This document shows, in pieces, positions 42,198 to 51,632 of a DNA stretch of 64,000 nucleotides (positions are counted from its first letter, which is position 1; each line of letters starts with the position of its first letter). This stretch comes from Marivibrio halodurans (GTDB lineage: Bacteria > Pseudomonadota > Alphaproteobacteria > UBA8366 > Aestuariispiraceae), in NCBI RefSeq assembly GCF_017963645.1, contig NZ_JAGMWN010000001.1, forward strand, positions 806,001 to 870,000, written 5' to 3'. Under the pieces are notes generated by a model. The model made no database searches, had not been told where the DNA came from, and saw only the letters and a list, made by a program, of their open reading frames with translations. The position numbers and the translations under genes are program-made.

Positions 42198-43574
42198 ATG
42201 ATGCGGCTGTTGGCGGCCATCGGTTTCGCGCTGTTCATCGCGGTTGCGGGCGTTGGCACCCATCTGGCTGGGGGCGGTAAGCTGGACCTCTCCGTGATTC
42301 CCGGTCTGGAGGATGTCGCGCTGGAATTCGGCTGGATCGACAGGCGCGGACCGGACGCGCGCGACGATACCCCCAGCCCGGCGATCGACCAGGACGTCGT
42401 CGCCGGGTCCGAGTCAGGTGCCGATCCCAACACGACCGCCCCAGCTTCGCCCTCCGTGTCGGACAGCGCCCCGGCGCCAGACCCCAGGGCCGATGCGCTG
42501 GCCGCGATCGAAGAGGCGCTCAACGGCGTGGAAACCGCCGCCGGTCCGGATGACGGCCAAATGGCGCAAGCCTCCACATCCGGCGCGGTGTTGAACGTCA
42601 TCGGCCGGTCGGCGGCGGCACGCGCGGGCGCGGACGGCACGCCGCCGGTCTTCGCCATGCCGGTCGCCTGCCGGCCCGGCGTGGATTGCCTCGTCTCCAG
42701 TTTCGTCGACATGACCGAGGGCGAGAGCTATCGCGACTATAGCTGCGGGGCGCTCAGCTATAACGACCACAAGGGCACCGATATCCGTCTGCCCAGCCAA
42801 GTCGAGATGATGCGCGGCTATCCCGTCGTGGCGGCCGCGCCGGGCCGTGTCGTGATCGTGCGCGACGGCATGCCGGACGCGAACTTCAATCTGTTCGGTC
42901 GCGACGCCGTCACCGACCGCGGGCTGGGCAATGTGGTCGGAATCGATCACGGAAACGGCTGGCGCACCTATTACGGTCATATGCGCCAGAACAGCCTGAA
43001 GGTGGAACAGGGCGATGAGGTGGAAGCGGGCCAGCCGCTCGGCCTCGTCGGCCTGTCCGGTCTCACCGAATTCCCGCATGTGCATTTTCAGGTGATGCAG
43101 GACAGCACGCCGATCGACCCCTTCACCGGCCTGCGCCTGGAAGGCGGCTGCGGTATCGAAGGCTCCTCGCTCTGGGCGCCGGAAACGGCGGCGGTCCTTA
43201 AATATCCGCGCACGCTATTGCTCCGCTTCGGCTTCTCGGACCGGGTGCTGAACGAACCCGCGGTGGAATACATGCTGTTCAAGGACGAGATCGATGCCAG
43301 CAAGGGTGCGATCGTCCTGCACGCGCATCTCTCCGGTCTGCAGGAACGCGACCGGGTGGAGATCCGAATCTACCGGCCGAACGGAGAGATATTCGCGGAT
43401 GCCGGAATCGATATCAACGAGTTGTCGCAGAGCCGGACCTTCCCGGTCGGCAAGAAGGATCTTGTGGAACCGCCGGAGACCGGCACCTATCGCGGCGAAC
43501 TGCGCTATTTCCGCCAAACCGAGGACGGCCCCCAGCAATTGTTCGAGGATAGCGTGACGGTCGAGGTGCGCTGA
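42198..43574 (+). CDS. M23 (LytM) family peptidase, membrane-anchored
   Basis: 458 residues. An N-terminal membrane anchor or signal (LLAAIGFALFIAVAGVGTHL) is followed by a 100-residue Asp/Ala/Pro-rich linker. The LytM zinc site is present: HKGTD (about residue 192) and HVHFQV (about 294), with YYGHM in between. It should cleave peptidoglycan cross-links in the periplasm. A C-terminal 150-residue domain follows (LLRFGFSDRVLNEPAVEYML; ARVDI-like LSQSRTFPVGKKDLVEPPE), perhaps for binding. Two ATG codons occur (42198, 42201), GGGAGG being better spaced for the second. Confidence 0.9.
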   Translation: MMRLLAAIGFALFIAVAGVGTHLAGGGKLDLSVIPGLEDVALEFGWIDRRGPDARDDTPSPAIDQDVVAGSESGADPNTTAPASPSVSDSAPAPDPRADALAAIEEALNGVETAAGPDDGQMAQASTSGAVLNVIGRSAAARAGADGTPPVFAMPVACRPGVDCLVSSFVDMTEGESYRDYSCGALSYNDHKGTDIRLPSQVEMMRGYPVVAAAPGRVVIVRDGMPDANFNLFGRDAVTDRGLGNVVGIDHGNGWRTYYGHMRQNSLKVEQGDEVEAGQPLGLVGLSGLTEFPHVHFQVMQDSTPIDPFTGLRLEGGCGIEGSSLWAPETAAVLKYPRTLLLRFGFSDRVLNEPAVEYMLFKDEIDASKGAIVLHAHLSGLQERDRVEIRIYRPNGEIFADAGIDINELSQSRTFPVGKKDLVEPPETGTYRGELRYFRQTEDGPQQLFEDSVTVEVR

Positions 43575-43623
43575 ACCACGCCGCCCGGCACGGCCACGAT
43601 ATCGGGGCTCTATAGGCGGGGCT

Positions 43624-45153
43624 CTACAAGGACGACCGGACTACCATCGGTTTCCGATTGAGTGCCTTGGCGAGCACGCCGAAGCGGCGCTCCACGACCT
43701 CCCCCACCAGGTGGTCCTGATCGGCCGGAACTTCGAGACGCACCGTCTCCGCGTCGCTCGACAAGGTGAAACGGTCCAGTAATGCCGTAATCCCGCCGGA
43801 GACCGTATAGGCAAGCCGCGTCGCCAGGCCAATCGCCCGCGCATGCTCGATCGCTTCCTCCGACAACAAACGGCGCACGATCCGGAAGATTTCCGATTCG
43901 GTGTCCGGCTGACTGTGCCGGCTGGCGACCGCCATGCCGACGAAGGCACGGCCCGGATGGTCGATCCCGACGACCGGCAGACGCATTACCCGCATCAGCG
44001 CATGCTCCGCGCGATAATCCGGATGCTCCCACCGCGCCACATCCGACAACAGGCAGGCGGCATGACGCAGGCGCTCCCCCTCCGGCGACTCATCCGGGAA
44101 CAGCGGCGTCAGCCAGCGAAACAGGTCGTGCCCGCCGACCGCGAGCGCGCGTTCGTGATGCACCACATGCCGGCAGGCGCTAAATAACGGGTCCTGCCGC
44201 CGCTGCTCCGGCGATAGCCGGTCGAACAAACAGCCCTCGCGCAGGCCGTGGGCGGAGAAGACGATCTCCTTCGGCTGCAAGGTCGCGATCACCCGGTTCA
44301 GCAGCATCGCGGCATAGGGCAGCGTGTCGATCCGCCGCTTGCTGACGCCGTGCACCTTCTGAAGCGTCCCGGGGGACAGCTTCGAGACGAAGTCCGAGAA
44401 CTCCGCCGCGCGGTCCGCGCGCATCGCGTAATGATGGATGATATGCAGCGGATAGCCGACATGGGTCATGTGCAGGCGCGCGAAGCTGCGCCACGCGCCG
44501 CCGACGACATAGAAGCTCTTGCCGCGCACGCGCGACAGCCAATCGACCCCCGCCAAGCGCTGATCGATCAGATCCTTCGCCTTGGTCGGCTTCTGGACGA
44601 GCTTGGTGTCGAGCCGCAAGGGGCCGAGCGGCAGGGTCGCCTGCGCCCCCGTCTCGCCGCCGGAAAGCTCCACCAATTCGACGCTGCCGCCGCCAAGGTC
44701 GCCCATCACGCCCTCGGCCTCCGGCGTTCCGGACAGGACGCCGAGACCGGAAAGCCGCGCCTCCTCCTCGCCGGATAGGATCTCGATGTCGTGCGCGCAC
44801 CGCGCCCGCGCGCGGTCGACGAAATCACGCCCGTTCGACGCCTCCCGCACCGCCGCCGTGGCCAGCATGTCGATCCGCGACACGCCCATGGAGCGCGCGA
44901 TATCGATGAAGCGCGGCAGGGCATGCAGCGCCTGCTCCACCCCCTCCTCCGAAAGCTTGCCGGTCGCGTCCAGGTCCCGCCCCAGGCCACAGAGAAGCTT
45001 CTCGTTGAAGACCGGCAAGGGCGCGCGGTCGGATGATTCATAAACGACGAGACGGATCGAGTTCGAGCCGATATCGACCACCGCGGACGGCGGGGTCTTC
45101 GGAACATCGAAGCGATCGCGGGAATCGCTTGCCGAGGGAGCGGTAATACTCAT
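43624..45153 (-). CDS. ppx: Exopolyphosphatase (Ppx/GppA family)
   Basis: 509 residues. Hydrolyses polyphosphate from its end (or pppGpp). The ASKHA ATPase-fold motifs are VVDIGSNSIRLVVYES (residues 24-39) and GVMGDLGGGSVELVEL. The catalytic Glu is expected in the ILSGEEEARL region, and AAVREASNG is the usual family motif. The C-terminal half is the HD-like helical domain. It follows ppk on the same strand, 52 bases after its stop, so synthesis and breakdown of polyphosphate are encoded together. Confidence 0.93.
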   Translation of the reverse strand: MSITAPSASDSRDRFDVPKTPPSAVVDIGSNSIRLVVYESSDRAPLPVFNEKLLCGLGRDLDATGKLSEEGVEQALHALPRFIDIARSMGVSRIDMLATAAVREASNGRDFVDRARARCAHDIEILSGEEEARLSGLGVLSGTPEAEGVMGDLGGGSVELVELSGGETGAQATLPLGPLRLDTKLVQKPTKAKDLIDQRLAGVDWLSRVRGKSFYVVGGAWRSFARLHMTHVGYPLHIIHHYAMRADRAAEFSDFVSKLSPGTLQKVHGVSKRRIDTLPYAAMLLNRVIATLQPKEIVFSAHGLREGCLFDRLSPEQRRQDPLFSACRHVVHHERALAVGGHDLFRWLTPLFPDESPEGERLRHAACLLSDVARWEHPDYRAEHALMRVMRLPVVGIDHPGRAFVGMAVASRHSQPDTESEIFRIVRRLLSEEAIEHARAIGLATRLAYTVSGGITALLDRFTLSSDAETVRLEVPADQDHLVGEVVERRFGVLAKALNRKPMVVRSSL

Positions 45154-45205
45154 GAGCCGGTCAGATCGCTATCGCATTTCCAGGGTCAGGCGCCGCGCCG
45201 GATCG

Positions 45206-47602
45206 CTAGCCGGACTTGGCGACGGCCCCTTTCGACTTGGCCTTGGCGGCCTTCCGGGGGTGTCCCCCCTTGGCGGTGGCGGAAGCCCCCTTCGCGCCTT
45301 TGTCGATCTTCGCCTTCCGCGTCTTGCGGATCGCCTTGCCGCGGCCCGAAAGGCTGGGGTTCGTCATGAAGAAGACATGGCAGTTGAAGCCCTCGCCGAC
45401 GGGTTGGTGACGGGTATATTCCCCGCTGGGCTCCAGGTCCCAGGTCTGCGCCTCGTCGTTCAGATTGGCGAACATCACCTGTTCCAGGATCTGACGCTTC
45501 ACCGTCTGATTCTGGATCGGCACCAGCGATTCGACGCGCCGGTCGAGATTGCGCGGCATCCAGTCGGCGGAGGATATGAAAACCTCTGCATCAAGCGACG
45601 GCAGGCCGTGTCCGCCGCCAAAACAGACGATGCGGCTATGCTCCAGGAAACGGCCGACGATGCTCTTCACCCGGATATTCTCGCTCAAGCCCTCGATACC
45701 GGCGCGCAGGCAACAGATGCCGCGCGTCACCAGATCGATCTGCACGCCGGCCCAACTCGCCTCGTAAAGCGCGTCGATCAATTCCCCGTCGACGACATTG
45801 TTGACCTTCACCCAGATCTGCGCGGGCCGGCCGGCCTTGGCATGCTCGATCTCCGCCTTGATACCGTCGATCAAGCGCTTGCGCAGGGAGATCGGGGCCA
45901 GCGAAATGCGCTCCATCTCCTCCGGCGTGGCATAGCCGGTCATGTAATTGAAGGTACGCGCCGCATCGCGGCCCAGCGCCGGATCGCAGGTGAAATAGCT
46001 GAGGTCGGTATAGATCTTCGCCGTGATCGGATGATAGTTACCGGTGCCGTAATGAACATAGGTTCGCAGGCCCGCGCCCTCGCGCCGCACCACCATGGAG
46101 ACCTTGGCATGGGTCTTCAGGTCGACGAAACCATAGACCACCTGAACGCCCGCGCGTTCCAGGTCGCGCGCCCACTGGATGTTCGCCGCCTCGTCGAAAC
46201 GGGCCTTGAGCTCGACCAGCGCGGTCACCGATTTGCCGGCGTCCGCCGCCTCGCTCAAGGCCGCGATGATCGGCGAATCCTTGGAGGTACGATAGAGCGT
46301 CTGCTTGATCGCGATCACCGCCGGGTCCTGGGCCGCCTGGCGCAGGAACTGGACCACCACGTCGAAGCTCTCATAAGGATGGTGGACGATGATGTCCTTC
46401 GCCCGGATCGCGGCGAAGCAATCGCCGCCATAATCGCGGATGCGCTCCGGGAAGCGCGCGTTGAAGGGTTCGAACAGCAGGTCGCGCCGCTCCCCCACGA
46501 TCAACTGGCTGGCATCGGAAAGACCGAGGATGCCGTCGAGGGCGAAGACGTCCTCCGCGTCGGCGTCGAGCTGATCGACGACGAAATCGCGCAGATCCTC
46601 CGGCATCGCCGCCTCTATCTTCAGGCGGATGACATGGCCCCGACGACGGCGGCGCAACATGCTTTCGAAGGTGCGGACCAGATCCTCGGCTTCCTCGTCG
46701 ATCTCGACATCGCTGTCGCGGATGACGCGGAACATGCCCTTGCCCGACACCTCGAAGCCGGGGAAGAGCCGGTCCAGATAGAGGCCGATGACACGCTCCA
46801 GCGCGATGAAGCGGATCGCGCTGCGTCCCGGAAGGCGCACGAAACGCTCGAGATTGCTCGGAATCGGCAGCAGGCCGTTCATCTGCTTATCATCGTCCGG
46901 ACGCAGCAGTTCGAGCGCCAGCACCAATCCCTTGTTCGGAATGAAGGGGAACGGATGCGCCGGATCGACGGCGAGCGGCGTCAAAGCCGGGAAAATCTGC
47001 TCCAGGAACCACCCGTCGAGCCAGGTCCGCTCCCGCGCCGTCAACTCGGCCGTATCCAGTACGTGAATGCCGGTCTTGCGCATCTCGCCGGTGACCACGC
47101 GCCAGATTTCCTGCTGTTGATTCATCAGCGTGCCCGCCTCCTCGGCGATGGCGGCAAGCTGCTGGGCGGGCGTCAGCCCGTCCTGGCTGGGCGTGGAGAT
47201 ACCGGCGGCCACCTGCCCCTTCAGGCCGGCGGCGCGAACCATGTAGAATTCGTCCAGATTGCTGGCGGAAATCGAGAGGAAACGCAGGCGCTCCAACAGC
47301 GGATGCTGCTGGTTCATCGCCTCCTCCAGCACGCGCGTATTGAAGGAGAGCCAGGAGAGTTCCCGGTTGATGAAACGCTTCGGTCCGAAATCCCGTGCCT
47401 TGCTGGCTCCCTTCGCGACCCTCCCGATCGCCTCCACCGCCTCGCCGGGCTCCGGCACGGGCCCGTCGACGATTTCGGCCGGCGTCGGGCGCAGGGCGGC
47501 CACATGCGCGCGGTTCGATGCCGTGCCGCTGGGCGCGCCGTCGGTAGCGTTGGGGGCGTTCCCCTTGGTCGGGTCGTCGGATGTCACGGTTTCGCCTTTC
47601 AT
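45206..47602 (-). CDS. ppk: Polyphosphate kinase 1
   Basis: 798 residues. Makes polyphosphate from ATP. The N-terminal domain begins after a 75-residue extension at [20 protein letters not shown]. The catalytic region has [20 protein letters not shown] and the phosphorylated-His segment [20 protein letters not shown] (about 455). A second domain has [20 protein letters not shown]. The last 45 residues are Lys/Ala-rich, unusual for the roughly 690-730-residue family. A GTG at codon 6 with AAAGGCG upstream is a possible alternative start. ppx follows. Confidence 0.96.
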   Translation of the reverse strand: MKGETVTSDDPTKGNAPNATDGAPSGTASNRAHVAALRPTPAEIVDGPVPEPGEAVEAIGRVAKGASKARDFGPKRFINRELSWLSFNTRVLEEAMNQQHPLLERLRFLSISASNLDEFYMVRAAGLKGQVAAGISTPSQDGLTPAQQLAAIAEEAGTLMNQQQEIWRVVTGEMRKTGIHVLDTAELTARERTWLDGWFLEQIFPALTPLAVDPAHPFPFIPNKGLVLALELLRPDDDKQMNGLLPIPSNLERFVRLPGRSAIRFIALERVIGLYLDRLFPGFEVSGKGMFRVIRDSDVEIDEEAEDLVRTFESMLRRRRRGHVIRLKIEAAMPEDLRDFVVDQLDADAEDVFALDGILGLSDASQLIVGERRDLLFEPFNARFPERIRDYGGDCFAAIRAKDIIVHHPYESFDVVVQFLRQAAQDPAVIAIKQTLYRTSKDSPIIAALSEAADAGKSVTALVELKARFDEAANIQWARDLERAGVQVVYGFVDLKTHAKVSMVVRREGAGLRTYVHYGTGNYHPITAKIYTDLSYFTCDPALGRDAARTFNYMTGYATPEEMERISLAPISLRKRLIDGIKAEIEHAKAGRPAQIWVKVNNVVDGELIDALYEASWAGVQIDLVTRGICCLRAGIEGLSENIRVKSIVGRFLEHSRIVCFGGGHGLPSLDAEVFISSADWMPRNLDRRVESLVPIQNQTVKRQILEQVMFANLNDEAQTWDLEPSGEYTRHQPVGEGFNCHVFFMTNPSLSGRGKAIRKTRKAKIDKGAKGASATAKGGHPRKAAKAKSKGAVAKSG

Positions 47603-47798
47603 CTGCGCTATGCTTAGAAGTCGCCTCCCCCTTCGTAAAGGGGAACTATGACAGCTTCATGAGCCGCCCGCCCGCGTCGAACCGCCCTCTCCATGGCTGT
47701 TCCCCGTGAAAGCACGGCACCATGAAAGCACGGGGCGCGGGCGGTCCGCTACCGCCGGACACCCGCCGACCCCGGGAACGACAAGGACGCGACCTCCC

Positions 47799-48347
47799 AT
47801 GTTGACCCTTTTCCTGTTGCGCCACGCCAAGTCGAGCTGGAGTGACCAGAACCTGCCCGATTTCGACCGGCCACTCGCGCCGCGCGGGCACAAGGCCGCC
47901 CCCCGGATCGGGGCCTACATGGCCGATCGCGGTTTCGCGCCGGGACGCATCCTGTGTTCCTCCGCCCAACGCACGCGGGAGACACTGGCGCTCGTCCTGC
48001 CCCATCTCGACGGGGATTGCGATGTCACGCTGACCCGATCCGTCTATGAATCGAATGACGAGCACGACCTGCTGGCCCTGATTGCCGCCCAGTCCGCACC
48101 CCCCTTCACACCGCGCCCCGTCACCGGGGCGCATCGATTGATGCTGATCGGACACAATCCGGCCATGCAGGACCTCGCGCTCGCGCTGGCCGGGAACGGC
48201 GCGCCGGACGACCGGGCGGCGCTGGCGGAAAAATTCCCGACCGCGGCGCTGGCCGTGCTGACCTTCGACGGGACGGACGGTTGGGCGGGTCTCGCCCCCG
48301 GCAGCGGCCTCCTCACCCATTTCATCCGGCCAAGGGATCTCGACTGA
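47799..48347 (+). CDS. SixA-like histidine phosphatase
   Basis: 182 residues from ATG 47799 (MLTLFLLRHAKSSWSD); upstream open codons are excluded because the catalytic LRHAK must be near the N-terminus. It belongs to the histidine phosphatase superfamily. The phospho-accepting His is in LRHAKSSW (residues 7-14), Arg in SSAQRTRETL, and the second His in LMLIGHNPAMQDLALAL. SixA-like proteins remove phosphate from phosphohistidine proteins or small phosphates; the substrate is unknown. It diverges from ppk and converges on the CYTH-CHAD gene, hinting at phosphate metabolism. Confidence 0.86.
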   Translation: MLTLFLLRHAKSSWSDQNLPDFDRPLAPRGHKAAPRIGAYMADRGFAPGRILCSSAQRTRETLALVLPHLDGDCDVTLTRSVYESNDEHDLLALIAAQSAPPFTPRPVTGAHRLMLIGHNPAMQDLALALAGNGAPDDRAALAEKFPTAALAVLTFDGTDGWAGLAPGSGLLTHFIRPRDLD

Positions 48348-48367
48348 CCCCGGTCTCGCACGCCCCC

Positions 48368-49957
48368 TCACGCTGCACCCGGGGGGGCGCCCGTCTTCCA
48401 GAAGGGGCGCTCGCCCAACAATCTTTCCCAGGCCGCCGACAACTTGGCGAGGCCCGCCTGTATCTGCTCCGACTGCACCTCGCGGATAACGGAGAGCGCC
48501 TCCTCGATACGCGCCTGCTCCTCCGTCTCGACTTCGATATCCGGGTCCGCCGCTTCGGGGACGAGTTCCGCCAGCAGCCTTTCCGCGACCACCGCGTCAT
48601 TGAGCGCGCCCAGGCAATCCTGGAGCTTCTTGGTCGCCTGCAGGAAGGACGCCACGGCCTTCGGATCGTAGAGCCCTTTGAAGAACTCCACCGCGTAACG
48701 CAGCTTCTTGATCTCGATACGCAGGGCGTGCAGCGCCTCGGTCTCCAGGTCGCGGGGATCGGCGCCGCCATCGGCGCGTACCCTGTCATAGCGCTGTTGC
48801 AGCAGTTCCCAGGCGAACCGGCCGACGGGCAGGGCCTCCGCCAAGGGATTGCGGCTGTACTCGAACCCTTCGAGACGTAGGATCATCCGCTGATAGCGCT
48901 TGGCGAACAGCGCCTTTTCCGCCTGGCGATAGGCTTTCTCGCGCTTCCTGGCGGCGTGTTTCTCGATCAGCGTCAGCCCCGGATGCGCGCCGGCGCGCGC
49001 GCGGACGGGCGCCAACGTCTCCGACAGAAAGACATCCCAATCCCGCGCCGGACCCAGCGCCTGCTGAACCCAGCGCAGGGGCTTGGCGAGATGCTTGCGG
49101 TTGGCGGTGTCGAGCACGGGCGTGAACGCGCTCAGGGCCGCGCGCATGCGGCGCACCGCGACGCGCGCCTGATGCACCCCTTCCGGATCGGTGCCTTCGA
49201 GCACCATCGCCTCGTTCGCGAGAAGCTGCGATATGCCGTCCGCCAGAATGGCGGAGAGCGCCTGCTGCGCCGACATGGCCGGGTCCAGCGCGGGCTCGCC
49301 CGCCTTGGCGATAGCGGTCGACGCCTCCAGGAACAGGGCATAGCCGCGGGCCGCCTTGCTCTCCCCACCGATGCGGAAGGGAACGCGCTCACGCAAGTCC
49401 TCGGCGAAGGCCAGCAGGGCCGTCGGCGACCCGGCCTTCAACTCCAACTCCGCCTCGCGCACGATGACGCGGCCGCCGGACTTGCCCTCGGCCCCGGCGC
49501 TCGCGATCTCCCCCTCGTCGAGGGCGAGTTCGATCGTCCCCTCCGCCTGGTCGATCATCCAGATCGTGCGCTTCACGTCGGTGGAGAACACGGGCTTCAG
49601 CGTCTTATCGCCGACCGCCGCGCGCACCCGCTCGGCGACCGACGGATCATCGATCAGGGAAAGATCCGGCTCCGTGCCGGTGATCGGGGCTTCGACTTCC
49701 AGACGTTTCTGAACACCGCCACCGGGCGCGCCGATCGGGCATTTCACCGTTTGAACCCGTCTGCGCCCCTCCTGCCGCAGGCGCAACGCGATGCCCGCGG
49801 CCTTGAGGTCGAGCGCGTCGGTATCGAAATAAACCGCGATCAGACGTTGGTTGCGCGCGCGTCCCCGCTTCACGGCATGAAGATACCGATCGCGGCGCAG
49901 CCGAAGGGCCGACGCCGCGTCGATGGTCAGCTTCAGTTCGATTTCCGCGCTCGCCAT
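48368..49957 (-). CDS. CYTH and CHAD domain protein (polyphosphate-related)
   Basis: 529 residues from ATG 49957 (MASAEIELKLTID). The N-terminal CYTH domain (1-200) has the EIELK signature of triphosphate-tunnel enzymes and YFDTDALDLKAAGIALRLRQ. The C-terminal CHAD domain (about 230-510) has conserved His and basic residues in GVHQARVAVRRMRAALSAFT and LRIEIKKLRYAVEFF. CYTH enzymes hydrolyse triphosphates such as inorganic PPPi, and CHAD helices bind polyphosphate. Its closeness to ppk and ppx supports a role in polyphosphate handling, which is inferred. Confidence 0.9.
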   Translation of the reverse strand: MASAEIELKLTIDAASALRLRRDRYLHAVKRGRARNQRLIAVYFDTDALDLKAAGIALRLRQEGRRRVQTVKCPIGAPGGGVQKRLEVEAPITGTEPDLSLIDDPSVAERVRAAVGDKTLKPVFSTDVKRTIWMIDQAEGTIELALDEGEIASAGAEGKSGGRVIVREAELELKAGSPTALLAFAEDLRERVPFRIGGESKAARGYALFLEASTAIAKAGEPALDPAMSAQQALSAILADGISQLLANEAMVLEGTDPEGVHQARVAVRRMRAALSAFTPVLDTANRKHLAKPLRWVQQALGPARDWDVFLSETLAPVRARAGAHPGLTLIEKHAARKREKAYRQAEKALFAKRYQRMILRLEGFEYSRNPLAEALPVGRFAWELLQQRYDRVRADGGADPRDLETEALHALRIEIKKLRYAVEFFKGLYDPKAVASFLQATKKLQDCLGALNDAVVAERLLAELVPEAADPDIEVETEEQARIEEALSVIREVQSEQIQAGLAKLSAAWERLLGERPFWKTGAPPGAA

Positions 49958-50044
49958 GACCTTTCTGGTAAAAGGTTGAGACAATCGCAATCAAATCGAA
50001 AAACGTTAGTCACTCAAACTTCACCATTCGGTAAAAATACACAT

Positions 50045-50824
50045 CTATAACGTGCCGGGAAAGGCGCCCCCATCAACCAAAAGGTTCTGCCCCGTCATAA
50101 ATCCGGAATGCGCGCTACATAGAAAGGCGCAGGCATGGCCGAATTCCGCCGGGGTGCCGACTCGGCCCGAGGGGTTGGAAGCACCGGCCTCGCGCAGCAC
50201 CTCCTCCACCGGCCGGCCCTCCTTCTCCGCCCGCGCGGCCATGGTGTTGCGCAGCCGATCCGTGTCGAAGGGCCCCGGCAGGAGACCGTTGATGGTCACA
50301 TTGTGGCGCACCGTCTCGCGCGCGAGGCCCGCGACGAAACCGGTCAACCCCGCCCGCGCGCCGTTGGAAAGCCCCAGAATAGGAATCGGCGCCTTGACCG
50401 CCGCCGAGGTGATATTGACCACCCGGCCGAAGCGCCGCTCAATCATGCCGTCCACCACCGATTTGATCAGCAGGATCGGGGTCAGCATGTTGGCGTCCAA
50501 CGCCGCGATCCAATCGTCCCGGTCCCAATCGCGGAAATCGCCCGGTGGCGGGCCGCCCGCGTTGTTGACAAGGATGTCAGGCTCCGGACAGGCTTCGAGC
50601 ACGCGGGCGCGCCCGGCCTCCGTCGTGATATCGCAGGCAACCGGCGTGACGGAGACGCCGCACCGCGCCGCGATCTCCTCGGCCGTGCGCACCAGTGTAT
50701 CCTCCGTGCGCGCATTGATGACGAGGTCGACCCCCTCGGCGGCGAGCGCTTCCGCGCAGCCACGCCCGAGTCCCTTCGACGCCGCGCAGACAATGGCCTT
50801 CCGTCCCCTGAGGCCCAGATCCAT
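50045..50824 (-). CDS. Short-chain dehydrogenase-like protein with altered active site
   Basis: 259 residues with the SDR Rossmann fold. The cofactor motif is ASKGLGRG (residues 14-21) and NNAGGPPPGD is in the usual NNAG place. The catalytic Ser is in ITSAAVKAP. Where YxxxK is expected the sequence is SNGAR (LGLSNGARAGL), so both Tyr and Lys are replaced. A branch of SDRs annotated as 3-oxoacyl-ACP reductase-like shares this deviation. It may be a reductase with another mechanism or a non-catalytic protein. It lies between hdaA and the CYTH-CHAD gene on the minus strand. Confidence 0.82.
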   Translation of the reverse strand: MDLGLRGRKAIVCAASKGLGRGCAEALAAEGVDLVINARTEDTLVRTAEEIAARCGVSVTPVACDITTEAGRARVLEACPEPDILVNNAGGPPPGDFRDWDRDDWIAALDANMLTPILLIKSVVDGMIERRFGRVVNITSAAVKAPIPILGLSNGARAGLTGFVAGLARETVRHNVTINGLLPGPFDTDRLRNTMAARAEKEGRPVEEVLREAGASNPSGRVGTPAEFGHACAFLCSAHSGFMTGQNLLVDGGAFPGTL

Positions 50825-50903
50825 GGCGTAAGCTCCCTTCTTCTTCCCGTGCCGATCGGCATTGGTTCCAGCGGACGTTCGAGAAACGCCTCATGGAAGC
50901 GGA

Positions 50904-51632
50904 TCACTCCGTCCGCCGGTCCTCCTCGTCCAGCACCCGCCGCGCGAGCGCCGTCGTAACCCGCCGCCGTTCCGCCAACGCCAGCCGGTCCAGATCGGCG
51001 ACGATCGTGCCGGCGGCAGCGAAGGTGCGCGGCATGCGGGCCGTCAGATAGCGGATCACCTCCGGCCCGACCGGCAATTGCCGATCGCCGAACAGCTTCG
51101 TTAGCACCGCCGCCAAAAGCGCGTCATCCGGCGCGCCCAACCCGACGGCCGGCGCGGCGGCGAGGCGAGAGCGCAGATCGGCACGCCCGAAAGCCCAGCG
51201 CGCCGGTGCCTCCCGCGCGGCGAGAAGCAGGTGACCGCCCCGCTCACGCATCATGTTGTAGAGATGGAAGAGCGCATCGCCCGCTTCCGCTCGATCTTCC
51301 GAGGCGAGCGTGTCGGCATGATCCACCGCGACCGCCATCGCCGCGCCGAGCCGCCGGTCCAGATCCTCGACGGCCAGTTCGCCCGCTTCCCAGACCGGAG
51401 CGTCGGCACGCGTCGCCCAGACATTGAGCAGATGGGTCTTGCCACATCCACCCGGCCCGTGAAGGACAAGCGCCGGCGCCGGCCAACTCGGCCACAGGTC
51501 GATCCAACGCACCGCCTCGTCGTTGCATGGCGCCAACAGGAAGTCATCGCGGCCGCGCGCGGGCCGATGCGGCAGGTCGAGAGGGAGTTGTCGCGGCGTG
51601 CGGGCCCGATCGTCCATCACGGAAACGGTCAT
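50904..51632 (-). CDS. hdaA: DnaA regulatory inactivator HdaA
   Basis: 242 residues. HdaA binds the sliding clamp and promotes ATP hydrolysis by DnaA, limiting replication starts. The N-terminal clamp-binding motif is QLPLDLP (residues 15-21). The AAA+ core has GPGGCGKTHLL (Walker A, about 59-69) and AVAVDHADTL (Walker B), and box VII is weak. As in other HdaA proteins there is no DNA-binding domain IV. The start overlaps the stop of the DUF2066 gene (ATGA). Confidence 0.88.
   Translation of the reverse strand: MTVSVMDDRARTPRQLPLDLPHRPARGRDDFLLAPCNDEAVRWIDLWPSWPAPALVLHGPGGCGKTHLLNVWATRADAPVWEAGELAVEDLDRRLGAAMAVAVDHADTLASEDRAEAGDALFHLYNMMRERGGHLLLAAREAPARWAFGRADLRSRLAAAPAVGLGAPDDALLAAVLTKLFGDRQLPVGPEVIRYLTARMPRTFAAAGTIVADLDRLALAERRRVTTALARRVLDEEDRRTE

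Noticed and set aside
45152-47617. 821-codon open frame on the plus strand opposite ppk
   Set aside because: The minus-strand PPK is unmistakable; the opposite frame has no family features and arises from codon bias.
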